Assembly (NCBI GenBank): GCA_910583765.1
Contig: CAJTYS010000013.1
Location: 1-18,733 of the forward strand
Source: an uncultured Eubacteriales bacterium
GTDB lineage: Bacteria > Bacillota > Clostridia > Peptostreptococcales > Anaerovoracaceae
Reading direction: 5' to 3'
DNA length: 18,733 nucleotides
Below the pieces are notes generated by a model. The model searched no databases, had not been told where the DNA came from, and saw only the letters and a program-made list of their open reading frames with translations. Position numbers and translations under genes: made by a program. Positions 6,627-14,092 of this stretch are shown here, in pieces; position 1 is the stretch's first letter; the number at the start of each line of letters is the position of its first letter.

Positions 6627-8513
6627 ATGGGAAAGGTAATAGGAATAGACTTAGGTACGACAAACTCGTGCGTAGCAGTATTGGAAGGGGGAGAACCTGT
6701 AGTAATCGCTAACGCGGAAGGAAACAGAACGACTCCATCTGTAGTGGGCTTTGCGAAAAACGGGGAAAGATTAGTAGGTGAAACAGCCAAAAGACAGGCC
6801 ATCACCAATCCGGACAGAACCATTGCTTCCATTAAAAGGCACATGGGTACCGATCATACGGTAGAAATCGACGGCAAAAAATACACACCGCAGGATATTT
6901 CCGCGATGACACTGAGCAAGCTGAAGGCAGACGCTGAAAGCTACCTGGGCGGAACCGTCACAGAAGCGGTCATCACGGTTCCGGCGTACTTTACTGACAG
7001 CCAGAAGCAGGCTACGAAGGACGCTGGAAAAATCGCCGGACTAGATGTAAAGAGAATCATCAACGAGCCGACGGCCGCTTCCCTGGCATACGGCCTTGAC
7101 AAGGACGAAGCGCAGCACAAGATCCTGGTATATGACCTGGGCGGCGGCACCTTCGACGTTTCCATCCTGGAACTGGGTGACGGCGTGTTTGAAGTATTGG
7201 CCACAAACGGCAACAACAAACTGGGTGGCGATGACTTTGACGAAGCAGTGCTGAATTATCTGGCAGATACCTTTGCAAAGGAAAACGGCATTGATCTGAG
7301 AAATGACAAAATGGCGCTCCAGAGATTAAAGGAAGCTGCTGAAAAAGCCAAGAAAGAACTGTCCAGCGCGCAGACCACCAACATTAATCTGCCGTTTATC
7401 ACAGTAAACCAGGACGGCCCGCTGCATATGAACATTGACTTGACAAGAGCCAAGTTCGATCAGCTGACTTCCGATCTGGTACAGCAGACCATTGATCCAA
7501 TGCAGAAAGCCATGAATGACGCTGGTGTCACAAACAGCGACATTTCCAAAGTCATTTTAGTAGGCGGTTCCACAAGGATTCCGGCTGTACAGGAGGCGGT
7601 TAAGAAAATCACAGGAAAAGAACCGTTCAAAGGCATCAACCCAGATGAATGCGTTGCCATCGGCGCGGCGATTCAGGCAGGCGTTCTGACAGGTGAAGTC
7701 AACGATGTGCTGCTGCTGGACGTGACTCCGCTGTCCCTGTCCATTGAAACTCTGGGCGGCGTGGCCACAAAGCTGATCGAGAGAAACACCACTATCCCGA
7801 CAAAGAAGAGCCAGATATTCTCCACTGCCGCGGATAACCAGACCGCAGTGGACATCCATGTCATGCAGGGTGAACGGGAAATGGCTTCTGGAAACACCAC
7901 CCTTGGACGTTTCCAGCTGACAGGCATCCCACCTGCCCCACGGGGAGTTCCTCAGATCGAGGTGACCTTTGACATTGACGCCAATGGTATCGTGAACGTA
8001 CACGCCAAAGACATGGGAACGGGAAAAGAACAGAGCATCACGATTACTTCCTCCACAAAGCTGTCTGACGATGAGATCCAGGCAAAAGTCAAAGAAGCGG
8101 AACAGTACGCAGCGGAAGACAAGCAGAGAAAAGAAGAAGTGGAAGTGAGAAACCAGGCGGAAACACTGGTATATGAAACAGAAAAGAACCTGAAAGAGAT
8201 CGAAGGCAGCTTGTCTGAAGAAGAAAAGACAGCTGTGACCACTGCGAAAGAGGAATTGTCCAAAGCCCTGGAAGGCAACAACATCGAAGAGATCAAAGAC
8301 AAGACAGAAAAACTGACCCAGCAGTTCCATGCGATTTCAGCGAAGATGTACCAGCAGGCACAGCAGAATCAGCAGGCCGGACCAGATGGAGCGGCAGGCG
8401 GATTCGATCCAAACGCCGGTCAGCAGGCAGGCGGAGCCGCTGGCGGACCTGCGGGAGACAATGTAGTGGACGCGGATTACGAAGTGGTGGACGAGGACAA
8501 GAAAGACAATTAA
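6627..8513 (+). CDS. dnaK: Chaperone protein DnaK (Hsp70)
   Basis: 628 residues, complete. The nucleotide-binding domain carries the three Hsp70 signatures: IDLGTTNS (7-14), DLGGGTFDVS (170-179) and VILVGGSTRIP (309-319). The substrate-binding domain includes FDIDANGIVNVHAKD; the alpha-helical lid is followed by a Gln/Gly/Ala-rich linker and an acidic tail containing DADYEVVDED. As in Gram-positive DnaKs, a stretch present in E. coli DnaK domain I appears absent, judging by length. Cytosolic ATP-dependent folding with DnaJ and GrpE. A GGAG site at 6615-6618 precedes the ATG by 8 nt. The 52-nt AT-rich gap after grpE holds only a weak promoter-like TTAATG-17-TACAAT. Confidence 0.99.
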   Translation: MGKVIGIDLGTTNSCVAVLEGGEPVVIANAEGNRTTPSVVGFAKNGERLVGETAKRQAITNPDRTIASIKRHMGTDHTVEIDGKKYTPQDISAMTLSKLKADAESYLGGTVTEAVITVPAYFTDSQKQATKDAGKIAGLDVKRIINEPTAASLAYGLDKDEAQHKILVYDLGGGTFDVSILELGDGVFEVLATNGNNKLGGDDFDEAVLNYLADTFAKENGIDLRNDKMALQRLKEAAEKAKKELSSAQTTNINLPFITVNQDGPLHMNIDLTRAKFDQLTSDLVQQTIDPMQKAMNDAGVTNSDISKVILVGGSTRIPAVQEAVKKITGKEPFKGINPDECVAIGAAIQAGVLTGEVNDVLLLDVTPLSLSIETLGGVATKLIERNTTIPTKKSQIFSTAADNQTAVDIHVMQGEREMASGNTTLGRFQLTGIPPAPRGVPQIEVTFDIDANGIVNVHAKDMGTGKEQSITITSSTKLSDDEIQAKVKEAEQYAAEDKQRKEEVEVRNQAETLVYETEKNLKEIEGSLSEEEKTAVTTAKEELSKALEGNNIEEIKDKTEKLTQQFHAISAKMYQQAQQNQQAGPDGAAGGFDPNAGQQAGGAAGGPAGDNVVDADYEVVDEDKKDN

Positions 8514-8528
8514 TCAAAAAGACTTTGA

Positions 8529-8558
8529 CAGAGCACTCCTTTTGCCGGGGGTGCTCTG
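8529..8558 (+). terminator. Hairpin between dnaK and dnaJ (attenuator or RNA-processing structure)
   Basis: 8529-8539 (CAGAGCACTCC) pairs with 8548-8558 over 11 bp with one G-U, loop of 8 nt. It is followed by AAAGAGTTTTATAC rather than a clean T run. It could reduce readthrough into dnaJ or protect the upstream mRNA end, lowering DnaJ relative to DnaK. It lies in the 78-nt dnaK-dnaJ gap. Confidence 0.55.
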
Positions 8559-8591
8559 AAAGAGTTTTATACTTAGAGTGAGGAAAAATCA

Positions 8592-9749
8592 ATGGCAGAA
8601 AATAAAAGAGATTACTACGAAGTCCTTGGACTGGAAAAGGGAGCCAGTGATGATGAGATCAAAAAAGCCTTCCGAAAGATGGCTATGAAATATCATCCTG
8701 ACCGGAATCCCGGGGATAAAAATGCCGAAGAACAGTTCAAACAAGTTAATGAAGCATACAGCGTTTTATCCGATCCTGACAAGAAGAGCAAGTACGATCG
8801 ATTCGGCCATGCGGGAGTGGATCCGAACGCCGGCTTCGGCGGCGGAGGCGGCTTTGGTGGATTCGGTGGCTTCGGCGGTGCAGGCGGCTTTGAAGATATC
8901 TTTGATATGTTCGGAGGCATGTTCGGCGGAGGCGGTTCCAGGCAGAGAAGAAGGAACGGCCCAGTAAAGGGCAACGACCTTCAGAAAGCCATGACCATCA
9001 CCTTTGAAGAGGCCGCGTTTGGCACGAAAAAAGAGATCCAGATCAGCAAATATGTGGAATGTGAAACCTGCAAGGGGTCTGGCGCGCAGCCAGGCACCTC
9101 CAAAGTCACATGCTCCAAGTGCGGAGGAACCGGTGAGATTAGGACCAGTCAGAGAACACCGTTTGGGACATTCCAGAGTTCTTCTCCATGTCCGGATTGC
9201 GGCGGTACGGGGCAGATCAACGAGCATCCGTGCGGAGACTGCGGCGGCACAGGCAAAGTCAGAAAAACAGTCACCATTTCCGTGGATATCCCGGCAGGCG
9301 TGGACAATGATTCCGTCATTTCCATCAAAGGCCAGGGCGAACCGGGCAGCAATGGCGGTCCGAACGGCGACCTGTACGTGGTGCTGACAGTCAAAGATCA
9401 CAAGCTCTTTGAGAGAAGAGGTCAAGACCTGTGGCTGGAGATTCCAATCACCTTTGATCAGGCAGCGCTGGGCGATGATATCACAGTACCGACCCTGGAA
9501 GGAAAAGTCACCTACAAGGTGCCGGCAGGGACACAGCCGCATACTGTGTTCCGGCTGAAAAACAAAGGCATCAAATCCGTGAGATCCAGCAAGAAGGGCG
9601 ATCTATACGTGAGAGTCATTCTGGAAGTGCCGACAAAGCTCAATGGTAAGCAAAAGAAGGCCATCCAAAACATGGCCAAAGAAGTCAAGCACGACTGTTA
9701 CAACAAGAAGAGCGGTTTTCTGGACGCAATGAAAGAGTTTTTCAGCTAA
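8592..9749 (+). CDS. dnaJ: Chaperone protein DnaJ (Hsp40, type I)
   Basis: 385 residues with all type I domains: J domain 1-75 with the HPD triad at 35-37; a Gly/Phe-rich region about 78-120; four zinc-finger repeats CETCKGSG, CSKCGGTG, CPDCGGTG and CGDCGGTG; then the C-terminal substrate-binding domains. DnaJ delivers substrates to DnaK and stimulates its ATPase. The ATG at 8592 is preceded by GTGAGGA (8578-8584) at 7 nt, weaker than the other sites in the operon. The gene is followed by a strong terminator, so the heat-shock operon ends here rather than continuing into prmA. Confidence 0.98.
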   Translation: MAENKRDYYEVLGLEKGASDDEIKKAFRKMAMKYHPDRNPGDKNAEEQFKQVNEAYSVLSDPDKKSKYDRFGHAGVDPNAGFGGGGGFGGFGGFGGAGGFEDIFDMFGGMFGGGGSRQRRRNGPVKGNDLQKAMTITFEEAAFGTKKEIQISKYVECETCKGSGAQPGTSKVTCSKCGGTGEIRTSQRTPFGTFQSSSPCPDCGGTGQINEHPCGDCGGTGKVRKTVTISVDIPAGVDNDSVISIKGQGEPGSNGGPNGDLYVVLTVKDHKLFERRGQDLWLEIPITFDQAALGDDITVPTLEGKVTYKVPAGTQPHTVFRLKNKGIKSVRSSKKGDLYVRVILEVPTKLNGKQKKAIQNMAKEVKHDCYNKKSGFLDAMKEFFS

Positions 9750-9755
9750 AGCGAA

Positions 9756-9794
9756 ATCAGACAAATCGACAGTTGATCATGGATCAGACAAATC
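9756..9794 (+). repeat. Short direct repeat after dnaJ
   Basis: ATCAGACAAATC occurs at 9756-9767 and again at 9783-9794, 27 bp apart, in the spacer between the dnaJ stop and its terminator. GTTGAT/ATCAAC arms also lie within it. No function is evident. Confidence 0.5.
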
Positions 9795-9808
9795 AACCAT
9801 CGATCCAG

Positions 9809-9853
9809 AGCGCGTTTACGTGGTTTTCCATGTCCATGTGGGCGCGCTTTTTT
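9809..9853 (+). terminator. Intrinsic terminator of the hrcA-dnaJ operon
   Basis: AGCGCG at 9809-9814 pairs with CGCGCT at 9843-9848; the stem extends to 15 bp with several G-U pairs (9815-9823 with 9834-9842), loop of 10 nt, and T run at 9848-9853. It separates dnaJ from the convergent MerR gene, whose stop is at 9880. Confidence 0.85.
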
Positions 9854-9879
9854 CTTGCTGGAAAAGAGTGGATGTTCAT

Positions 9880-10701
9880 TTATTTCAAAAGAGGCAAAGA
9901 AAGCTTTACCGTGTATTGGTCATAGCCCATGACGGACATGTCATCCAGCAGCACATCTTCATAGATATATGGGCCTGGCTGAAAGTCATGTTCTTTTGCG
10001 TATTGGAGCAAACGATCAGCAATGGCTTCCACGTTTCGATAGCCTTGGTTGTCACAGCAGACCGCGAAGATTCCGGCAGGGCGAGTGACGGCAGAGGGAA
10101 ATTCCAGTTCATTGACTTTTGTGTAAAAGTGGGAATAAAAATAACCTTTCCGTGAGACAATGCCTTCCGTGGGGATCATGCCGCCGATGGCATAGGCGCT
10201 GTAAATATCCAGACTGTGGCAAAAATTCAAATGCTCTGTCATGGCCGCGGTGATAGCCTTATCCTCATCTTCGCCTTCGTATTTGGTGACAATCAAATAT
10301 TCTTCCGGGCGATTTTCAAGTAAGATCTGATTCATGGGGATGGAAAGCCCTTCCTGGGTCAACTCCATCTTTGTACGGATAAAACGCTCCAGCCACTGGA
10401 GCTCTTTGATCTTTTCCGTCACTTCCTTTTGCTGTTGCTCCAGCAGTTCCAAAAAAGCCAGCGGACTCCGCTGATCCAAATAGCGCTTGATATCCGCCAA
10501 AGGCATATCCAGCTCTTTTAGCATGGAAATGGTATAGAAAATTTCCAGCTGATTATGAGAGTAGTAGCGATAGCCGTTGTCCGTGACGATTTCCGGACAT
10601 AAGATCCCGATCTGGTCATAATGGAACAGGGTGTGTTTTTTGACATTGCACAGGCGAGCGAATTCTCCAGTGGTAAAATAATTTTTCAGATTTTTTTGCA
10701 T
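9880..10701 (-). CDS. MerR-family transcriptional regulator with GyrI-like effector domain
   Basis: 273 residues. The N-terminal MerR winged helix spans about 8-75 (TTGEFARLCNVKKHTLFHYDQIGIL, then GYRYYS at 43-48), followed by a dimerisation coiled coil (about 80-115). The C-terminal region from about 130 looks like a GyrI-type ligand-binding domain, as in BmrR; the closing YTVKLSLPL strand is typical. The usual T-L-R-Y-Y-D of the recognition region is T-L-F-H-Y-D here. Start chosen at 10701 because AGGAGA (10711-10716) lies 9 nt upstream; a longer frame to 10863 would cross the divergent gene's start. It probably controls the neighbouring MATE pump through the operator at 10723-10739 in response to a hydrophobic compound (inference). 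Confidence 0.92.
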   Translation of the reverse strand: MQKNLKNYFTTGEFARLCNVKKHTLFHYDQIGILCPEIVTDNGYRYYSHNQLEIFYTISMLKELDMPLADIKRYLDQRSPLAFLELLEQQQKEVTEKIKELQWLERFIRTKMELTQEGLSIPMNQILLENRPEEYLIVTKYEGEDEDKAITAAMTEHLNFCHSLDIYSAYAIGGMIPTEGIVSRKGYFYSHFYTKVNELEFPSAVTRPAGIFAVCCDNQGYRNVEAIADRLLQYAKEHDFQPGPYIYEDVLLDDMSVMGYDQYTVKLSLPLLK

Positions 10702-10717
10702 TTTTGCAATTCTCCTA

Positions 10718-10748
10718 TTGACTATATGGTTACCATATACTTTATCAT
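10718..10748 (+). promoter_or_regulatory. MerR-type promoter of the MATE gene (19-bp spacer)
   Basis: TTGACT at 10718-10723 and TATCAT at 10743-10748 are separated by 19 bp, longer than the optimal 17. The spacer is filled by a dyad. This is the known layout of MerR-activated promoters, in which the regulator twists the DNA to bring -35 and -10 into register. Confidence 0.85.
10723..10739. promoter_or_regulatory. MerR operator palindrome
   Basis: TATATGGT (10723-10730) and ACCATATA (10732-10739) are perfect inverted 8-mers around a single T. The dyad is centred between the -35 and -10 of the MATE promoter and lies 22-38 bp upstream of the regulator's own start codon, so it can serve both activation of the pump and autoregulation. 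Confidence 0.85.
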
Positions 10749-10780
10749 ATTTTCTAGGAAAAAAGAATGGGGGTTTTGTC

Positions 10781-12139
10781 ATGGAACATTTATTTGAAAA
10801 AGACGTGAGATTAGGGCAGTTTGTGAAATTTGTGACGCCCTCGGTGATCATGCTGGTGGTCATTGGGCTTTATTATACCATCGACAGCATCTTTGTGGCT
10901 AACTTCGTGGGTTCAGACGCATTGGCTTCCTTGTCCATCGTCTATCCCATCCAGGGCTTGGTATGGGGCGTTTCCGTCATGCTGGCCGCGGGGTCCAGCG
11001 CTATCGTGGCCATGAAAATGGGCGAGGGAAAACAGCAGGAAGCCAATGAAAAATTCACCCTGATCTGCCTGGTGTCAGCAGCCATCGGCGTTGGGATGAT
11101 CATCGCCGGATTTCTGTTCATTGATCAAATTATCGGCTTTTTAGGCGCGACTGACAGGCTGTGGGATTTTTGCAGGGAATACGCGCAGGTTTTGCTTTTG
11201 GCTACGCCAGCAGCGTTCTTAGGGGTGTTGTTTGAATATTTCATCCGAGTGGACGGCAGGCCGGGATTCACCCTGATGCTGTACCTTTCAGGCGGCATCG
11301 TCCATCTGGCCCTGGACTATGTGTTCATCGTGTTGTGCGATTGGGGAATCAAAGGCGCTGCCTGGGCCACTCTTGCCGGAATGGTCACTGTCATGGTGGT
11401 GGGAGCCGGGTACTTTGTGTTCCAGGAAACAAAACTGAAAATCGTGCGGCCCAAATGGGATGGAAGGTATGTGGCCCACTCTATGCTCAATGGCTCTTCG
11501 GAAATGGTGTCCGAGGCCTCTGTGGGGATCACCACCTTTTTCTTTAACATGATCGTCATACGCCTTGCGGGAGAAGACGGCGTAGCGGCTCTCAGCGTGG
11601 TGCTCAACGCCCACTACCTGCTGATTTCCGTGCATTTAGGATACATAACAGGTGTGGCGCCTCTCATCAGCTACTTTTACGGTGCCAAGGAATATCTGAA
11701 AGTCAACGTGTTCCTGAAATACTCCAGGATCTTTATGCTGTCTTCTTCTGTGGCCCTGGCTGTGCTGTGTTTCATTTTCGCGCCCCTGATCGCCCAGGCT
11801 TACGAGCCAAAGGGCACGGCTGTCTATGACATGGCGGAAACAGGTGTCCGTTACCTTTCCGCGGCCTTCCTTTTCACTGGGATCAATGTCTTTGCGTCCG
11901 GATTTTTCACAGCCTATGGCAATGGACAGATCTCTGCTTTGATCTCCTTGTCAAGGGCCTTGATCATGGTACTGATCGGAGCCTTTGCCTTATCCTGGCT
12001 CTTTGGGCTTCACGGCATCTGGATGACCTTGGCCTTCGCGGAAGTGACCACCACAGGTCTAGCGCTGTTCATGTTCCGAAAATACAAAGACAAGTACCAG
12101 TATGATCTGCTGTATCGCGGAAAAAACGGCGCAGCATGA
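10781..12139 (+). CDS. MATE-family multidrug efflux transporter
   Basis: 452 residues, about twelve membrane segments in two similar halves, the size and pattern of MATE (MepA-like) exporters. Conserved blocks include FVTPSVIMLVVIGLYYTIDSI near 18-38, SDALASLSIVYPIQG near 46-60 and AGSSAIVAMKMG near 70-81. It should export cationic or aromatic drugs using a Na+ or H+ gradient; the substrate is unknown. The ATG at 10781 is chosen; the frame opens at a TTG at 10718, but that lies in the -35 box. The ribosome binding site is a poor GGGGG at 10769-10773. The gene is divergent from the MerR gene and followed by a strong terminator, so the pair is a self-contained module. Confidence 0.92.
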   Translation: MEHLFEKDVRLGQFVKFVTPSVIMLVVIGLYYTIDSIFVANFVGSDALASLSIVYPIQGLVWGVSVMLAAGSSAIVAMKMGEGKQQEANEKFTLICLVSAAIGVGMIIAGFLFIDQIIGFLGATDRLWDFCREYAQVLLLATPAAFLGVLFEYFIRVDGRPGFTLMLYLSGGIVHLALDYVFIVLCDWGIKGAAWATLAGMVTVMVVGAGYFVFQETKLKIVRPKWDGRYVAHSMLNGSSEMVSEASVGITTFFFNMIVIRLAGEDGVAALSVVLNAHYLLISVHLGYITGVAPLISYFYGAKEYLKVNVFLKYSRIFMLSSSVALAVLCFIFAPLIAQAYEPKGTAVYDMAETGVRYLSAAFLFTGINVFASGFFTAYGNGQISALISLSRALIMVLIGAFALSWLFGLHGIWMTLAFAEVTTTGLALFMFRKYKDKYQYDLLYRGKNGAA

Positions 12140-12151
12140 GATGGATCGCAG

Positions 12152-12179
12152 AAACGGCCTTGCCCAAGGCCGTTTTTTT
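12152..12179 (+). terminator. Intrinsic terminator of the MATE gene
   Basis: ACGGCCTT (12154-12161) and AAGGCCGT (12166-12173) form a perfect 8-bp stem, extendable by A-T pairs, around GCCC. Seven Ts follow at 12173-12179. Confidence 0.93.
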
Positions 12180-12188
12180 CTATATAAT
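12160..12188 (+). promoter_or_regulatory. sigma-A promoter of prmA-rsmE, overlapping the upstream terminator
   Basis: TATAAT at 12183-12188 is preceded at exactly 17 bp by TTGCCC (12160-12165), which lies in the stem-loop top of the MATE terminator. Transcription would start near 12195, leaving a 65-nt leader to the prmA ATG. The -10 is perfect; the -35 matches 4 of 6. Confidence 0.65.
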
Positions 12189-12261
12189 GTGAAGGTACGG
12201 TTGATGAAACACGGGAAGCGTTCCTGTTTTTGAATAAAAAGAATAGAAAAGAGAGGACTTT

Positions 12262-13227
12262 ATGAAATTTATTGAAGTAAAAATCTATACCAGCCATGAA
12301 GGGATCGAACCTTTGACAGCCATGTTGCTGCAAAAGGGCATCACGGAGATCACAGTAGACGATCCGGCAGATGTGGATGAATTGATGGAACACAAAAAAG
12401 AATACGAATGGGATTATATCGACCAATCTCTTTTGGACGATAAAGACAGAGAACCAGCGGTGTACGTGTATTTTGACGACACGGAAGACGGAAGAAAAAA
12501 GGTGCAGGATTTGAAGCTTGCTGTCATGATGCTCAAAGGCAAAGAGATGGAAGGCGTGTTCGGCTGGGACACCAGTCTGGGAAGACTGTACGCGGAAGAT
12601 CGGGTCGTGGATGACAACGACTGGAAGGACAAGTGGAAGGACTTTTTCAAGCCTGTGAAAATAACGGAAAACCTGGTGATCAAGCCCACTTGGGAATCCT
12701 ACGAAAAAACAGGTGACGAGAAGATCATTGAGATTGACCCGGGCATGGCTTTTGGCACAGGAACCCATGAAACCACCAGCCTTTGTTTGGAACTGATTGA
12801 AACATATCTGAAAAAGGGCCAGCGTGTCTTAGATATCGGGTGCGGTTCCGGCATTCTTTCCATTGGCGCGGCGCTCTTAGGCAGCGGGCCAGTCCTGGGA
12901 GTGGAGATCGGCCCTGACGCTGTGCGGACAGCTAGAGAGAACGTCCAGGCCAATGGGGTGGCAGAAATCGTCACCATACAGGAAGGCGATCTGGCAAAGG
13001 ACGTGGAAGGAAAAGCAGGTCTCATGGCGGCCAATCTCATGGCGCCTCTAGTGATCCAGCTGGCTCCGGCAGCGGCACAGCATCTGGAAGAGCGAGGGGT
13101 ATTCATTTCCTCTGGCATTCTCCTGGAAAAGCGACAAGAAGTGGAAACTGCCATTTGTCAGGCGGGGTTTCGGATCCTGGAAGTTCGGGAAAAAGGCGAG
13201 TGGTGCGCCATAGCAGCGGAGAAGTAG
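12262..13227 (+). CDS. prmA: Ribosomal protein L11 methyltransferase PrmA
   Basis: 321 residues. An N-terminal L11-binding domain is followed by a class I SAM-dependent methyltransferase. Motif I is LDIGCGSG at 190-197, with FGTGTHETT just before it, a PrmA hallmark, and NLMAPL at 258-263 at the motif IV position. It trimethylates ribosomal protein L11 in other bacteria. GAGAGG at 12251-12256 precedes the ATG. In Bacillus prmA directly follows dnaJ; here a MerR/MATE module intervenes and prmA has its own promoter. rsmE follows after 1 nt. Confidence 0.96.
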   Translation: MKFIEVKIYTSHEGIEPLTAMLLQKGITEITVDDPADVDELMEHKKEYEWDYIDQSLLDDKDREPAVYVYFDDTEDGRKKVQDLKLAVMMLKGKEMEGVFGWDTSLGRLYAEDRVVDDNDWKDKWKDFFKPVKITENLVIKPTWESYEKTGDEKIIEIDPGMAFGTGTHETTSLCLELIETYLKKGQRVLDIGCGSGILSIGAALLGSGPVLGVEIGPDAVRTARENVQANGVAEIVTIQEGDLAKDVEGKAGLMAANLMAPLVIQLAPAAAQHLEERGVFISSGILLEKRQEVETAICQAGFRILEVREKGEWCAIAAEK

Positions 13228-13228
13228 C

Positions 13229-13966
13229 ATGAGCAGATTTTTCGTGGATGCCGCGGATGTAGGGGAAAACAGCATTTTTATCTATTCTAAAGAGGATATC
13301 AAGCACATGGGAAAGGTCCTTCGTCTAAAAGAAGGGGACAAAATTGAAATCTCCGATTCCGCGCAGTGGGAATACCAAGCGGAGATCTGTGCCATGGAAG
13401 CGGATGTTGTGGAAGCCCTCATCTTGGACAAGCAGAAATTCGCCAGGGAGCCGGAGGCGCGGGTTACTTTGTTTCAAGGGATCCCAAAGCAATCCAAGAT
13501 GGAGACCATCATCCAGAAATCCGTGGAGCTGGGCATGTTCAGCCTGATCCCTGTGTTCATGGAACGGACCGTGGTAGTAGATAAAGGAAATTTCAGCAAA
13601 AAGCAGCAGCGCTGGCAGCGGATTGCCGCAGAATCCGTGAAGCAATGCCGCAGGGGTATCATACCGGAGATCAAAGACCCGCTGAAGCTTCCCAATGTGA
13701 TCCAGGCCCTGTCTGCCTTTGATCTCGTGCTGTTCCCTTATGAAAACGAAACAGGGCGGACCATCAAAGACAGCCTGCGGAGCCAAGAAAAGCGGCCAAA
13801 GGACATTGCCCTGATCATTGGACCAGAAGGAGGATTTTCCCAGCAAGAGGCGGAAATGCTGAAACAAGCGGGCGCGGATCGGGTGAGCCTGGGGAAGACG
13901 ATCCTGCGCACAGAAACAGCGGGCCCAGCGGCTCTGGCCATGATCATGTATGAGCTGGAGCTATGA
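13229..13966 (+). CDS. rsmE: 16S rRNA (uracil1498-N3)-methyltransferase RsmE
   Basis: 245 residues, SPOUT-type RNA methyltransferase with an N-terminal PUA-like domain (MSRFFVDAADV... HMGKVLRLKEGD) and the C-terminal trefoil knot: GPEGGF at 198-203 and LGKTILRTETAGPAAL near the end. It methylates U1498 of 16S rRNA in the ribosome decoding region (family knowledge). The ATG lies 1 nt after the prmA stop, with GGAG at 13218-13221 inside prmA, so prmA and rsmE are one operon. No clear terminator was found in the 126 nt before the next gene. Confidence 0.96.
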   Translation: MSRFFVDAADVGENSIFIYSKEDIKHMGKVLRLKEGDKIEISDSAQWEYQAEICAMEADVVEALILDKQKFAREPEARVTLFQGIPKQSKMETIIQKSVELGMFSLIPVFMERTVVVDKGNFSKKQQRWQRIAAESVKQCRRGIIPEIKDPLKLPNVIQALSAFDLVLFPYENETGRTIKDSLRSQEKRPKDIALIIGPEGGFSQQEAEMLKQAGADRVSLGKTILRTETAGPAALAMIMYELEL

Positions 13967-14092
13967 TAAAAGGATAGAGCCGCGGCGCGCGGGATACCGG
14001 CTTCTGTATCAAAAGCGTATTAGGCGGCCTACAAGCAGGGGCCTTGAAAAACATAGAAATAGCACTTGATTATAATAAGGAGGTAAACGCAT

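Noticed and set aside
7557..8330. 257-codon antisense frame within dnaK, and a similar one at 8766-9542 within dnaJ
   Set aside because: Both are shadows of highly conserved coding sequence on the other strand; composition is atypical and no start signal or family was seen.
10718..10780. TTG start extending the MATE protein
   Set aside because: The codon is part of the -35 box, upstream of transcription start.
10702..10863. 54-residue N-terminal extension of the MerR regulator
   Set aside because: It would cross the divergent promoter, operator and the start of the MATE gene; the ATG at 10701 has a well-spaced AGGAGA.
14044..14076. TTGAAA ... TATAAT upstream of the AlaDH-like gene as a promoter
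   Set aside because: The spacing is 21 nt, and the start would fall in or next to the ribosome binding site, leaving almost no leader. The gene may instead be read from the prmA-rsmE transcript.
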